Of a stretch of 64,000 bases of DNA, positions 1 to 9,011 are shown piece after piece (position 1 is the stretch's first letter; every line of letters begins with the position of its first letter). The stretch comes from Paracoccus acridae (GTDB taxonomy: Bacteria > Pseudomonadota > Alphaproteobacteria > Rhodobacterales > Rhodobacteraceae), in NCBI RefSeq assembly GCF_014642735.1, contig NZ_BMIV01000003.1:1-64000 (forward strand). The letters run 5' to 3'. The position numbers were made by a program, and so were the translations under genes. The notes below the pieces were generated by a model. It had not been told where the DNA came from and searched no databases. It saw nothing but the letters and a program-made list of their open reading frames with translations.

Positions 1-410
1 GGCTCTTTGGACTCTATTGCTTCACCTGATCACGGCGATCATCCGGGGCGAAAGGACCCATCACCGCCATGCAGTGGCCGCCTGAGGAGTTGTTCAGAGC
101 CGACTTCTTACCATTTATCGATTCCCATTGCCCAAATGCGCGGTAGATAAGTTCTGGCAGACGTCACTCAGCCTCACTATAACGCAAAAGGGAAACTTTT
201 TTCCCGCCATTTTTAATTAATTTTTGTTTATTAATGCATTATGTTTCAATTGATGAATATGTCTGCGGGTGACGGAGCATATCAATGGAACATATCCGCT
301 TTGCGGATGTTGTCCGTGCTTCCTATCCTTGTTCCTTCTCGACAATTCCCCTCGTCGCCAAGCCCGGTGTCAGGCAGTCGATCCGGATCCCAACAGCCAG
401 GACCCTGACC
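1..410. other. Leading region without a recognisable gene, AT-rich in part
   Basis: I see no protein with family character here. Bases about 201-260 are strikingly AT-rich for this window: a hand count of 181-240 gives about 27% GC, against about 70% in typical coding lines. A weak hairpin, GGGAAA (190-195) with TTTCCC (200-205), is followed by T-rich sequence and could be a rho-independent terminator for a gene left of the window. The patch could equally be the promoter of the DUF983 gene or the edge of acquired DNA. Bases 1-180 look like ordinary mixed-composition spacer. Confidence 0.5.
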
Positions 411-776
411 ATGACTGAAAAACGCGACAGCAAGACTTCCGTTCTTCGGGGTCTGATGAACAAATGCCCCAATTGCGGCGAAGGCCGGTTGCTTCGGGGA
501 TATCTGGCAGTGCCCGCCCAGTGCGAGGTCTGCCATGCGCCACTGGGCCGCTATCCTGCGGCGGACGGTCCGGCCTTCTTTGCCATGACCATCATGCTGC
601 TGCTGTTGATCCCGCTGATCGGGTTCACCTGGGTGCTGTTCCGGCCCAGCCCGGGGATGCTGCTGGTCATCACCGGCGTCATCACGACCGTGCTGACCCT
701 GATCCTGCTGCGCTTCGTCAAGGGGGCGTTCATTGGCTATCTTTGGGCCAAGAACGAACAGGATCGCGGCGCCTAG
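411..776 (+). CDS. DUF983 family small zinc-ribbon membrane protein
   Basis: A 121-residue inner-membrane protein. The N-terminus carries two Cys pairs, CPNC at residues 19-22 and CEVC at 38-41, as expected for the zinc-ribbon part of DUF983 proteins. Two hydrophobic helices follow at about 57-78 and 83-103, then a short basic tail. I chose the ATG at 411 because it follows an AGGA box by about 8 bases and the family starts there; an in-frame ATG at 285 would add 42 residues without family character. Its stop shares the bases CTAG with the convergent radical SAM gene. The function of the family is not established. Confidence 0.85.
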   Translation: MTEKRDSKTSVLRGLMNKCPNCGEGRLLRGYLAVPAQCEVCHAPLGRYPAADGPAFFAMTIMLLLLIPLIGFTWVLFRPSPGMLLVITGVITTVLTLILLRFVKGAFIGYLWAKNEQDRGA

Positions 777-1852
777 AACAGCGACAGCTGGTCCCCGGCC
801 TTGGGCGGCGGGCCGAAGCGGCTGCAATCCAGGGGCGCGGCGTCCCTGTGATAGCCCAGCCGCCTGCGTGCCAGCCGGAACCGCTGCAAGGCCAGGTCCG
901 CGAAGGTCCCCTGACCCTGGAAGCGGTGGCCGAAGCGGGGATCGTTGTCCTTGCCGCCGCGCATGGCCTGAACCCGGTTCATCACATGCGCTGCCATGCC
1001 GGGGCGATGGCGATCCAACCAGTCGCGGAACAGGGGCGCGACCTCCAACGGCAGGCGCAGCGGGATCATGCTGGCGGTGGTGGCGCCTGCTTCGCGCGCG
1101 GCCGCCAGGATCGCCTCGATCTCGGGCTCGGTCAGAACGGGGATGACCGGGGCGACCATCACGCGCACCGGCACCCCTGCCCCGGCCAGTTCACGGATCA
1201 TCCGCAGCCGCGTGGCAGGCGCGGGCGCGCGCGGCTCCATTGCGCGGGCCAGATCGGCGTCCAGCGTCGTGATGCTGATGCCGACCGCCGCCATCCGCTT
1301 GGCCGCCAGTTCAGCCCACAAGGCCAGGTCGCGCAGCACGACCTGTCCGCGCGTGACCAGCGTGACCGGATGGCTCCAGTCCGACAGCACCCGCAGGATC
1401 CCCGGCATGATCGCCAACTTCGCTTCGATGGGCTGGTAAGGGTCGGTATTGGTGCCAAGCGCGATCGGCGCGGGCCGATAGCCGGGCCGCCCCAATTCGC
1501 GGGCCAGCAAGGCGGCGGCATCGAGCTTGGCGGTGATCAGCGTCTCGAAATCCAGGCCCGGCGACAGGCCAAGATATGCATGGGTCGGCCGGGCATAGCA
1601 GTAGATGCAGCCATGTTCGCAGCCGCGATAGGGATTGATGGACCGGTCGAAGGAAATGTCGGGCGAGGTGTTGCGCGTGATGATGCTGCGCGGCCGTTCC
1701 ATCGTGACCTGGGTGCGCAGCAACCGGCTTTCCTCGGGGATGTCCCAGCCGTCGGCTTCGCGGATCCTTTGATGCGGCTCGAACCGGCCGTCGGGGCGGG
1801 TATCCGTGCCTCGGGCTTTCAGGCGTTCGTCGGGATCGCGGGGCGGAAGCAT
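773..1852 (-). CDS. PA0069 family radical SAM protein
   Basis: A 359-residue protein with a radical-SAM cluster motif, Cys78-x3-Cys82-x2-Cys85 (CEHGCIYC), preceded by NPYRGCEHG, as in the SPL-like family named after PA0069. It should bind a [4Fe-4S] cluster and cleave S-adenosylmethionine; the substrate is unknown. The length is normal for the family. The start lies 104 bases from the divergent GST gene, so both promoters must sit in that gap. The last four bases overlap the convergent DUF983 gene. Spore photoproduct lyase itself is unlikely in this kind of organism. Confidence 0.88.
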   Translation of the reverse strand: MLPPRDPDERLKARGTDTRPDGRFEPHQRIREADGWDIPEESRLLRTQVTMERPRSIITRNTSPDISFDRSINPYRGCEHGCIYCYARPTHAYLGLSPGLDFETLITAKLDAAALLARELGRPGYRPAPIALGTNTDPYQPIEAKLAIMPGILRVLSDWSHPVTLVTRGQVVLRDLALWAELAAKRMAAVGISITTLDADLARAMEPRAPAPATRLRMIRELAGAGVPVRVMVAPVIPVLTEPEIEAILAAAREAGATTASMIPLRLPLEVAPLFRDWLDRHRPGMAAHVMNRVQAMRGGKDNDPRFGHRFQGQGTFADLALQRFRLARRRLGYHRDAAPLDCSRFGPPPKAGDQLSLF

Positions 1853-1956
1853 GACCGCAAGACTAGAACATTACAGGAACATTTGCCAGCGTTTTTGGTG
1901 GTTGATGTTCCCCTTGGCCGCGCCCATCCTGCCCCCATCACAGACAGGAGGCCGTC

Positions 1957-2823
1957 ATGACCGACGACTATACCCCGCCAAAGGTGTGGAGCCAGAAGGG
2001 CCAGAACGGAGGCCAGTTCGCCAGCATCAACAAGCCCACCGCCGGGGCGCAGTTCGACCGCGACCTGCCGGTGGGCAGGCATCCCCTGCAGCTTTATTCG
2101 CTGGCCACGCCCAACGGCCAGAAGGTCACGATCATGCTGGAGGAGTTGCTGGAGGCGGGCCATGACGCCGAATACGACGCCTGGCTGATCCGCATCGGCG
2201 ACGGCGACCAGTTCGGCAGCGGCTTCGTGGCCGCAAATCCCAATTCCAAGATCCCCGCAATGATGGACCATTCCGTGACGCCGCCGCGCCGGGTCTTCGA
2301 ATCCGGGTCCATCCTGGTCTATCTGGCCGAGAGGTTCGGCGCCTTCCTGCCCGCCGATCCCACCGCGCGGACCGAGGCGATGAACTGGCTGTTCTGGCAG
2401 ATGGGCTCGGCCCCCTTCCTGGGGGGCGGATTCGGGCATTTCTATGCCTATGCGCCGGTCAAGATCGAATATGCCATCGACCGCTATACGATGGAGGCCA
2501 AGCGCCAGCTTGACGTGCTGAACCGCCACCTCGCCGACAACCGCTTCATGGCCGGGGAAGACTATTCCATCGCCGACATGGCGATCTGGCCCTGGTACGG
2601 GCAGGTCGTGGCAGGCAAGCTGTATGGCGACGCGGCGACCTTCCTGGATGCGGGCATCTATGGCAATGTCCGCCGCTGGCATGACGAGATCGCGGCCCGT
2701 CCCGCCGTGCAGCGCGGGATCATGGTCAACAAGACCTCGGGCGAGCCATCGGAACAGTTGTGGGAACGCCATGACGCATCCGATTTCCAGACCCGGACGC
2801 AGGACAAGATCGGCACGGATTGA
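1957..2823 (+). CDS. yghU: YghU-type glutathione S-transferase / disulfide-bond oxidoreductase
   Basis: A 288-residue cytoplasmic protein of the Nu-class GST group (E. coli YghU/YfcG). These have weak transferase activity and act as glutathione-dependent disulfide reductases and peroxidases. The N-terminal extension and the thioredoxin-fold segment PLQLYSLATPNGQKV (about residues 45-60) are visible, then ESGSILVYLAERF near residue 112, which contacts glutathione, and an all-helical C-terminal domain with a FMAGEDYSIADMAIWPW stretch. The start follows CAGGAGG (1944-1950) at ideal spacing. It is monocistronic, with a strong hairpin region downstream shared with the convergent ilvC. Confidence 0.9.
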   Translation: MTDDYTPPKVWSQKGQNGGQFASINKPTAGAQFDRDLPVGRHPLQLYSLATPNGQKVTIMLEELLEAGHDAEYDAWLIRIGDGDQFGSGFVAANPNSKIPAMMDHSVTPPRRVFESGSILVYLAERFGAFLPADPTARTEAMNWLFWQMGSAPFLGGGFGHFYAYAPVKIEYAIDRYTMEAKRQLDVLNRHLADNRFMAGEDYSIADMAIWPWYGQVVAGKLYGDAATFLDAGIYGNVRRWHDEIAARPAVQRGIMVNKTSGEPSEQLWERHDASDFQTRTQDKIGTD

Positions 2824-2852
2824 AAAAGGGGGGGCGTTGCCCCCGTCCTTCG

Positions 2853-2943
2853 GACTCCCCCAGGATATTTTCCACAGAAGATAAGCCGGCCTCATCTTCT
2901 GTGTCCAAATATCCTCGGGGGTCTGGGGGCAGACAGCCCCCAG
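2853..2943. terminator. Composite bidirectional terminator / long inverted repeat between yghU and ilvC
   Basis: Two arms of about 30 bases (2853-2882 and 2894-2923) are near-perfect reverse complements, with identical outer parts (ACAGAAGAT / ATCTTCTGT) and cores (AGGATATTT / AAATATCCT), separated by 11 bases. A second hairpin follows, CTGGGGGC (2923-2930) with GCCCCCAG (2936-2943) around AGACA. The gene ends are convergent, so bidirectional termination is the likely role. Pieces of the same sequence recur at 22147-22174 and 49166-49196. Confidence 0.75.
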
Positions 2944-2956
2944 CCTCACTGACGGA

Positions 2957-4054
<1,098 letters not shown>

Positions 4055-4060
4055 TCAGGC

Positions 4061-4079
4061 TGATCTTGCGAAAAGATCA
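4061..4079. promoter_or_regulatory. Candidate Lrp operator between ilvC and lrp-type gene
   Basis: The perfect 7-base inverted repeat TGATCTT (4061-4067) / AAGATCA (4073-4079) surrounds GCGAA. It lies in the 130-base divergent region, 31 bases before the chosen start of the first Lrp-type gene. Lrp/AsnC dimers bind short AT-richer palindromes of this size. Autoregulation is typical of the family; the assignment is inferred from position and symmetry only. Confidence 0.45.
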
Positions 4080-4109
4080 TGCCGTGATATGGCAATAATC
4101 ATGAATTTC

Positions 4110-4565
4110 ATGCCCGACAGCACCGACCGCCGCATCCTGCGGCATCTTCTGGCCGAGCCCGAGGCTGCCAATGCCACCCTGGCCGAACGCGCGGGTGTGA
4201 CATCCGCCGCGCTGTGGCGGCGGCTGGAACGGATGCGCGAGGCGGGCGTCCTGAAGGCCGTGCAGGCGCGGATCGACTGGCGCGCGATGGGTTGGGCGGT
4301 CGAGGTGTCCTTGCGCTTCACCCTGGACAAGACCAACCCCCGCGCCTTCGACGAATTCCTGGCAGCCCTGCGCCAGGTGCCCGAAGTGATCGAGATCCAG
4401 TCCTTCCTGGGCAGCGTGGACTGGCGGGCATCCGTCATCGCGCGCGACATGGCCCATTGGCAGCAGGTCTATCGCGACCGCATCCTGACCCTGCCCCATA
4501 TCGCCGAACTGGACGCGCTGATGCTGGTCGCCACCATCAAGGACAGCGGGGAACTGGCGCTGTGA
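4110..4565 (+). CDS. Lrp/AsnC family transcriptional regulator
   Basis: A protein of about 151 residues with an N-terminal winged helix-turn-helix (TDRRILRHLLAEPEAANATL..., about residues 4-55) and a C-terminal RAM/AsnC ligand-binding domain. I prefer the ATG at 4110 because it puts the family start MxxxDRxIL at residue 1; ATGs at 4089 and 4101 are possible and none has a clear ribosome site. Its stop overlaps the GTG start of a second Lrp-type gene, so the two are co-transcribed and may form hetero-oligomers. It diverges from ilvC, which hints at branched-chain amino acid sensing. Confidence 0.88.
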   Translation: MPDSTDRRILRHLLAEPEAANATLAERAGVTSAALWRRLERMREAGVLKAVQARIDWRAMGWAVEVSLRFTLDKTNPRAFDEFLAALRQVPEVIEIQSFLGSVDWRASVIARDMAHWQQVYRDRILTLPHIAELDALMLVATIKDSGELAL

Positions 4566-5023
4566 CCGATGTGGATGCGACCGACCTGGCGATCCTGCGC
4601 GTCCTGGCCACGGATGCCACGCGCAGCGCCGCCGATGTGGGCCGCGCGGTGGGCATCGGGCAGCCCGCCGCCTGGCGGCGCATCAAGCGGCTGACCGACC
4701 AGGGCGTGATCGCGGGACGGCGCGTGGTGCTGGACCAGGCGGCGCTTGGCTTTGGCGTCACGGTCTTTCTGGGCATCAAGCTGGCCGCCAAGGGCCGCAC
4801 CGGCCTGGAGGACTTCGAGCGGGCCGTCACCGCCATCCCCGAGGTGCAGGTGGTCCAGCATGTCCTGGGCCAGTTCGACTATCGCCTGCGCATCACCGCC
4901 CGCGACATCAGCGATTTCGAACGCATCCTGCGCCGCCGCATCATGACCCTGCCCGGCGTGGGCCAGGTCGAGGCGAACGTGATGCTGTCCGAGGAACGCA
5001 GACCGGGACCCCTTGGCGCCTGA
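4562..5023 (+). CDS. Second Lrp/AsnC family transcriptional regulator
   Basis: A protein of 153 residues starting at GTG 4562, inside the GTGA overlap with the previous gene. It has the same wHTH plus RAM layout: DATDLAILRVLATDATRSAAD at the N-terminus and a ligand-binding half ending in MTLPGVGQVEANVML. It is clearly a paralogue of the preceding gene but diverged, and both lack extra domains. The tandem overlap implies fixed stoichiometry. The effector is unknown; proximity to ilvC suggests an amino acid. Confidence 0.88.
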   Translation: MTDVDATDLAILRVLATDATRSAADVGRAVGIGQPAAWRRIKRLTDQGVIAGRRVVLDQAALGFGVTVFLGIKLAAKGRTGLEDFERAVTAIPEVQVVQHVLGQFDYRLRITARDISDFERILRRRIMTLPGVGQVEANVMLSEERRPGPLGA

Positions 5024-5072
5024 GGCGCGTTTCGTCTGGCCCCGCCCCTTATCCCGCGCTACAGATCCGCTC

Positions 5073-6299
5073 ATGCAAAAGATCACCCTTCCCGAACGGT
5101 CCAACTGGCGCGACACCGCGCGCGAGGTGGGATTTACCTTCGCCGACATGCATGGCGAGCCTTATTGGGACGAAAGCTCGGCATACCGGTTCACGCTGCG
5201 CCAGATCGAGGACGACATCGAGGAACCCTCGACCGACCTGCACAATATGTGCCGCGACGCGGTGGCCGAGATCGTGCAAAGCCAGGAGATGATGGAGCGT
5301 CTGGGCATCCCCGACCAGCACCGCGACCTGGTGGCCGACAGCTGGCGCCGCAACGAGCCCGAGATTTATGGCCGGCTGGACCTGGCCTATGACGGGACGG
5401 GTCCGGCGAAGCTGCTGGAATACAACGCCGACACGCCGACCTCGCTTTACGAAAGCGCATCCTTCCAGTGGCAGTGGCTGGAAGACCAGTTGGCGGCAGG
5501 CGTGCTGCCGGAGGGCGCGGACCAGTTCAATGGCATCCACGAGGCGCTTGTGGAACGCTTCCGCGCCTTGTTCCCCAAGAACACCGACATCCACTTCACC
5601 GCGATGGCCGACAACCCCGAGGATTACGCCACCGTCGAGGCCATGGCCTGGGCCGCGCGCGAAGCCGGGATGGGCGCGCATTACAGCGACCTGGACAAGC
5701 TGGGCGTCAGCAAGCAGGGCCAGTTCGTCGATGCCGAGGATCGGGTGATCGGCACGCTGTTCAAGCTGTATCCCTGGGAAGACCTGCTGCGCGACGATTA
5801 CGCGCGCCATATCGCAGGATCTGGCTGCCTGTTCCTGGAACCGGCCTGGAAGGCGCTTGTGTCGAACAAGGGCATCTTGCCCGTGCTGTGGCAGATGTTC
5901 GAGGGCCACCCAAACCTGCTGCCCGCTTTCTTCGCCGATGACGTGGCCGACGCGCTTGTGGCGGGGGGCCGCCCGGTGCCTGCAGTGGCGAGCGCCTTCG
6001 ACAAGGTGGCGGAGCAGTTCAAGCGCGGCCATGTGGTCAAGCCGATCTTTTCGCGCGAAGGCGCGGGTGTCAGCATCGTCGAGGCTGGCGATGTGACCGA
6101 GGCGTCCCCAAATACCGATTATGACCAGCATCCGCGCATCGTGCAGGCCTATGCGCCCTTGCCCGACTTCGACGGCTTCAAGCCGATCGTCGGCGCCTGG
6201 ATCGTGGGGGATGCCTGCGTGGGCATGGGCCTGCGAGAGGATCGGGCCCGCATCACGCAGGACCTGTCGCGCTTCAAGCCGCATTTCATCGCGGACTAA
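5073..6299 (+). CDS. ygiC: Glutathionylspermidine synthase-like ATP-grasp protein (YgiC family)
   Basis: A 408-residue protein of the glutathionylspermidine synthase pre-ATP-grasp family. Visible landmarks are the N-terminal RSNWRDTAREVGFTF, the EYNADTPTSLYESASFQW segment near residue 117, which belongs to the ATP-grasp peptide-binding region, and KPIFSREGAGVSIV near residue 320. E. coli YgiC/YjfC lack the amidase half of GspS and so does this protein, so it is probably a peptide-like ligase of unknown substrate. The ATG at 5073 fits the family; extending upstream to 5013 adds non-conserved residues. It is 12 bases upstream of a YgiB-like lipoprotein gene. Confidence 0.9.
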   Translation: MQKITLPERSNWRDTAREVGFTFADMHGEPYWDESSAYRFTLRQIEDDIEEPSTDLHNMCRDAVAEIVQSQEMMERLGIPDQHRDLVADSWRRNEPEIYGRLDLAYDGTGPAKLLEYNADTPTSLYESASFQWQWLEDQLAAGVLPEGADQFNGIHEALVERFRALFPKNTDIHFTAMADNPEDYATVEAMAWAAREAGMGAHYSDLDKLGVSKQGQFVDAEDRVIGTLFKLYPWEDLLRDDYARHIAGSGCLFLEPAWKALVSNKGILPVLWQMFEGHPNLLPAFFADDVADALVAGGRPVPAVASAFDKVAEQFKRGHVVKPIFSREGAGVSIVEAGDVTEASPNTDYDQHPRIVQAYAPLPDFDGFKPIVGAWIVGDACVGMGLREDRARITQDLSRFKPHFIAD

Positions 6300-6311
6300 A
6301 GGGGGAAAGAC

Positions 6312-6890
6312 ATGAGGAAACGTTCCAGAGCCGTTGCCCTGACCATCCTTGGCGCCGCCAGCTTCGCCATCGCCGGCTGCCGCGAGGAACAGGTGGACGC
6401 GCAGGCCTTTCCCGACCTGAACGCCTGCCTTGCCGCTGCGGATGAAGGCGGGCTGTTCACCGCCGACGAATGCCGCCAGTCCTTTGCCGAAGCCGAACAG
6501 CTTCATGTCGAATCCGCGCCCCGATACGACAGCCTGCAGGTCTGCGAGGAACAGCACGGCGTCGGCAATTGCGGATCGGAAGACCAGCAGGTCTCGAACG
6601 GCGGGTCGGGCAGCATTTTCATGCCGCTGCTGGCGGGTTACCTGATCGGGTCGATGCTGGGGAGCGCGGGCATGTCGCGGTCCCAGCCGATGTATCGCAC
6701 CCCCCAGGGCGGCTATACCAACGCCGCGCGGACCAGCACGTTTTCCAGCAATACCGGCCGGGCTGCGCTGAACAGCAACCAGTTCGCCCGCCCCGCCGCG
6801 ACCGCAGGTCAGCCGCCGATGTCGCGGGCGACCGCCGCCTCGCGCGGGGGGTTCGGATCAAGCGCGGGCAGCCGGTCCTTTGGCGGTTGA
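6312..6890 (+). CDS. ygiB: DUF1190 (YgiB-like) lipoprotein
   Basis: A 192-residue protein with a lipoprotein signal: charged MRKRSR, a hydrophobic stretch and lipobox IAGC with Cys23. The mature part has paired cysteines around ECRQSF and CEEQHGVGNC, then a hydrophobic glycine-rich segment (FMPLLAGYLIGSMLGSAGM, about 102-120) and a low-complexity Ser/Gly/Arg tail. This is the DUF1190 pattern of E. coli YgiB, which is also encoded next to YgiC, though there YgiB comes first. The conserved pairing suggests that YgiC and YgiB work together at the envelope; the activity is unknown. Confidence 0.87.
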   Translation: MRKRSRAVALTILGAASFAIAGCREEQVDAQAFPDLNACLAAADEGGLFTADECRQSFAEAEQLHVESAPRYDSLQVCEEQHGVGNCGSEDQQVSNGGSGSIFMPLLAGYLIGSMLGSAGMSRSQPMYRTPQGGYTNAARTSTFSSNTGRAALNSNQFARPAATAGQPPMSRATAASRGGFGSSAGSRSFGG

Positions 6891-6938
6891 CCCATTGCGG
6901 ATTTACGTGAACCTTGACCCATTCGGGGCGTTCGCCCC
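6887..6938 (+). promoter_or_regulatory. Direct repeat and hairpin between ygiB and the osmF operon
   Basis: TTGACCCATT occurs twice, at 6887-6896 and 6914-6923, one period of 27 bases apart; the first copy overlaps the ygiB stop codon. The second is followed by the perfect hairpin GGGGC (6925-6929) / GCCCC (6934-6938) with loop GTTC. TTGACC resembles a -35 element, but I see no convincing -10. The hairpin may terminate ygiC-ygiB transcripts; the repeats may bind an osmotic-stress regulator of the ABC operon (inference). Confidence 0.35.
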
Positions 6939-6962
6939 TGTTCCCATGTCAGGAGTTCCAGC

Positions 6963-7868
6963 ATGTCCCGTCTTGCCCCGCTTGCCGTCACCCTGCTGAT
7001 GGCGGCAACGCCGCTTGCCGCGCAGGATATCGTCGTATCCTCGAAGATCGACACCGAGGGCGGGCTGCTGGGCAACATGATCCTGCTGGCGCTGCGGGAC
7101 GCGGGCCTGCCGGTCCAGGACCGGCTGCAACTGGGCGGCACGCCGATCATGCGCGACGCCATCGTGGCGGGTCAGATCGACATCTATCCCGAATACACCG
7201 CCAATGGCGCCTTCTTCTTCAACGAGGCCGACAGCCCGGTCTGGAAGGATGCGGCCCAGGGCTATGCCCGCGTGGCGGAACTGGACAAGGAACAGAACGA
7301 CATCGTCTGGCTGACGCCCTCGCCGGCCAACAACACCTGGGCCATCGCCCTGCGCCAGGAAGTGGCCGAGGAAAACGGCCTGACCACCATGACCCAGATG
7401 GGCGAATGGATCGCCGGCGGGGGCCAGGTGAAACTGGCGGCTTCCAGCGAATTCGTGACCTCGCCCGCGGCCCTGCCGGCCTTCCAGGAAACCTATGGCT
7501 TCACCTTGACGCCCGACCAGCTTGTGCAGCTTGCGGGCGGCGACACGGCGGCGACCATCGCGGCGGCGGCGCAGCAGACGTCGGGCGTGAACGCGGCGAT
7601 GGTCTATGGCACCGACGGCGCCATTGCCGAGGCCGGGCTGCTGGTGATGGAGGACGACAAGGCTGTCCAGCCGGTTTACCAGCCCGCCCCCATCGTCCGC
7701 GCGTCGGTGCTGGAGGCCCATCCCCAGATCGCCGAGGTGCTGGAACCGATCTTCACCTCCCTGACCCTGCAAACGCTGCAGACGCTGAACGGCCGCATCC
7801 AGATCGGCGGAGAGCCTGCGGCGGCAGTGGCCGAGGATTACCTGACCCAGGCGGGCTTCCTGGACTGA
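6963..7868 (+). CDS. osmF: Glycine betaine-type ABC transporter, substrate-binding protein (OsmF/YehZ)
   Basis: A 301-residue periplasmic protein with a Sec signal peptide (about residues 1-20, ending PLAAQ). The mature part is an OpuAC/ProX-type type II binding fold: IVVSSKIDTEGGLLGNMILLAL at the start, then GQIDIYPEYTANG near residue 73 and a VYGTDGAIAEAGL segment. It heads a four-gene operon in exactly the order of E. coli yehZYXW. In E. coli this system binds betaine weakly and is induced by osmotic and stationary-phase stress, so choline or another ligand is possible. The start follows AGGAGT. Confidence 0.92.
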   Translation: MSRLAPLAVTLLMAATPLAAQDIVVSSKIDTEGGLLGNMILLALRDAGLPVQDRLQLGGTPIMRDAIVAGQIDIYPEYTANGAFFFNEADSPVWKDAAQGYARVAELDKEQNDIVWLTPSPANNTWAIALRQEVAEENGLTTMTQMGEWIAGGGQVKLAASSEFVTSPAALPAFQETYGFTLTPDQLVQLAGGDTAATIAAAAQQTSGVNAAMVYGTDGAIAEAGLLVMEDDKAVQPVYQPAPIVRASVLEAHPQIAEVLEPIFTSLTLQTLQTLNGRIQIGGEPAAAVAEDYLTQAGFLD

Positions 7869-7871
7869 TCC

Positions 7872-9011
7872 ATGCCCCGGCTGTGGCCCCCGGCCGTCCT
7901 GTTCGCCATGATCGGGCTGGCGGGTCTGGCCCTGCCCCTGGTCCAGTTCAAGGCAAACCGCATCGTGCCGGGCGAAGGGGTGGGATTGGCCGCCCTGCCC
8001 CATGGTCCCTGGGTCATGCTGGGCCTTGGCGCCGCTCTGGTCCTGGCCTGCCCTGACCGCTGGCCTGCGGTGGCACGTCTGGCATCGGCGGTCGCGGGGC
8101 TGATCGCTGCAACGCTGATGCTGGGGATGGCGGCGTCCCATCTGCCGCCGGCGGGCAACAGCCTGGCGCGGGTCGCCCCGGCATCGGGCTTCTGGCTTCT
8201 GGTTCTTGCCTTCGGGCTGATGGTGGCCGATGCGGTGAACCGGCTTCGCCCTTCGCTGGCGCTGCGATGGGTGATGCTGGCGGGGGCGGTGGCGCTGGCG
8301 GCCGGGATCCTGGCATCCGGCCTGCTGGATGGCGTGTCGGTGATGCGCGAATACGCCACCCGCCGCGACCTGTTCGGGCGCGAGGCGCAGGCCCATCTGG
8401 CGCTTGCCTTCGGATCGCTTGGCCTTGCGCTGCTGGCGGGCATCCCCCTGGGCATCGCGATCTTTCAGGTGCGGCGCTGGCGCGGCCCGGTCCTGGGGGT
8501 GCTGAACATCCTGCAGACCATCCCGTCGCTGGCGCTGTTCGGGATGATGATCCCGGTCCTGGGCTGGGTTGCGGCCACCGTTCCCGGCGCGACGCAGGCG
8601 GGCGTGTCGGGCATCGGCACCTTCCCCGCATTGGTCGCGCTGTTTCTGTATTCGCTGCTGCCGGTGGTGTCGAACACGCTGGCCGGCCTGTCGGGCGTGC
8701 CGGCCCCCACCCGGGAAGCGGCGGTGGGCCTGGGCATGACCCGCGCGCAGGTCATGGCGCAGGTGCTGCTGCCGCTGGCCCTGCCGGTGCTGTTGGCCGC
8801 CGTGCGGATCGTGCTGGTCCAGAACATCGGCCTTGCGGTCATTGCGGGGCTGATCGGCGGGGGCGGCTTCGGCACCTTCGTCTTCCAGGGGCTTGGCCAG
8901 ACCGCCATGGACCTGGTGCTGCTGGGCGCGCTGCCCACCATCGCCCTGGCACTGGTGGCGGGAATCGCGCTGGATCTGCTGGTGCAGGGAACGCGCCGGG
9001 GGGCAGCATGA
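7872..9011 (+). CDS. yehY: ABC transporter permease (YehY-like)
   Basis: A 379-residue inner-membrane protein, the length of YehY (about 385). The N-terminal half has four or five hydrophobic helices that are not part of the standard permease. The C-terminal half is an OpuBB/ProW-type permease with the EAA loop REAAVGLGMTRAQVMAQVLLPLALPVLL and the downstream QNIGLAVIAGLIGGGGFG. It begins 3 bases after the osmF stop and overlaps the ATPase gene by ATGA, so translation is coupled. It should pair with the second permease to form the channel. Confidence 0.92.
   Translation: MPRLWPPAVLFAMIGLAGLALPLVQFKANRIVPGEGVGLAALPHGPWVMLGLGAALVLACPDRWPAVARLASAVAGLIAATLMLGMAASHLPPAGNSLARVAPASGFWLLVLAFGLMVADAVNRLRPSLALRWVMLAGAVALAAGILASGLLDGVSVMREYATRRDLFGREAQAHLALAFGSLGLALLAGIPLGIAIFQVRRWRGPVLGVLNILQTIPSLALFGMMIPVLGWVAATVPGATQAGVSGIGTFPALVALFLYSLLPVVSNTLAGLSGVPAPTREAAVGLGMTRAQVMAQVLLPLALPVLLAAVRIVLVQNIGLAVIAGLIGGGGFGTFVFQGLGQTAMDLVLLGALPTIALALVAGIALDLLVQGTRRGAA

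Noticed and set aside
285..410. N-terminal extension of the DUF983 protein from ATG 285
   Set aside because: The extra 42 residues have no family character and ATG 411 has a ribosome site.
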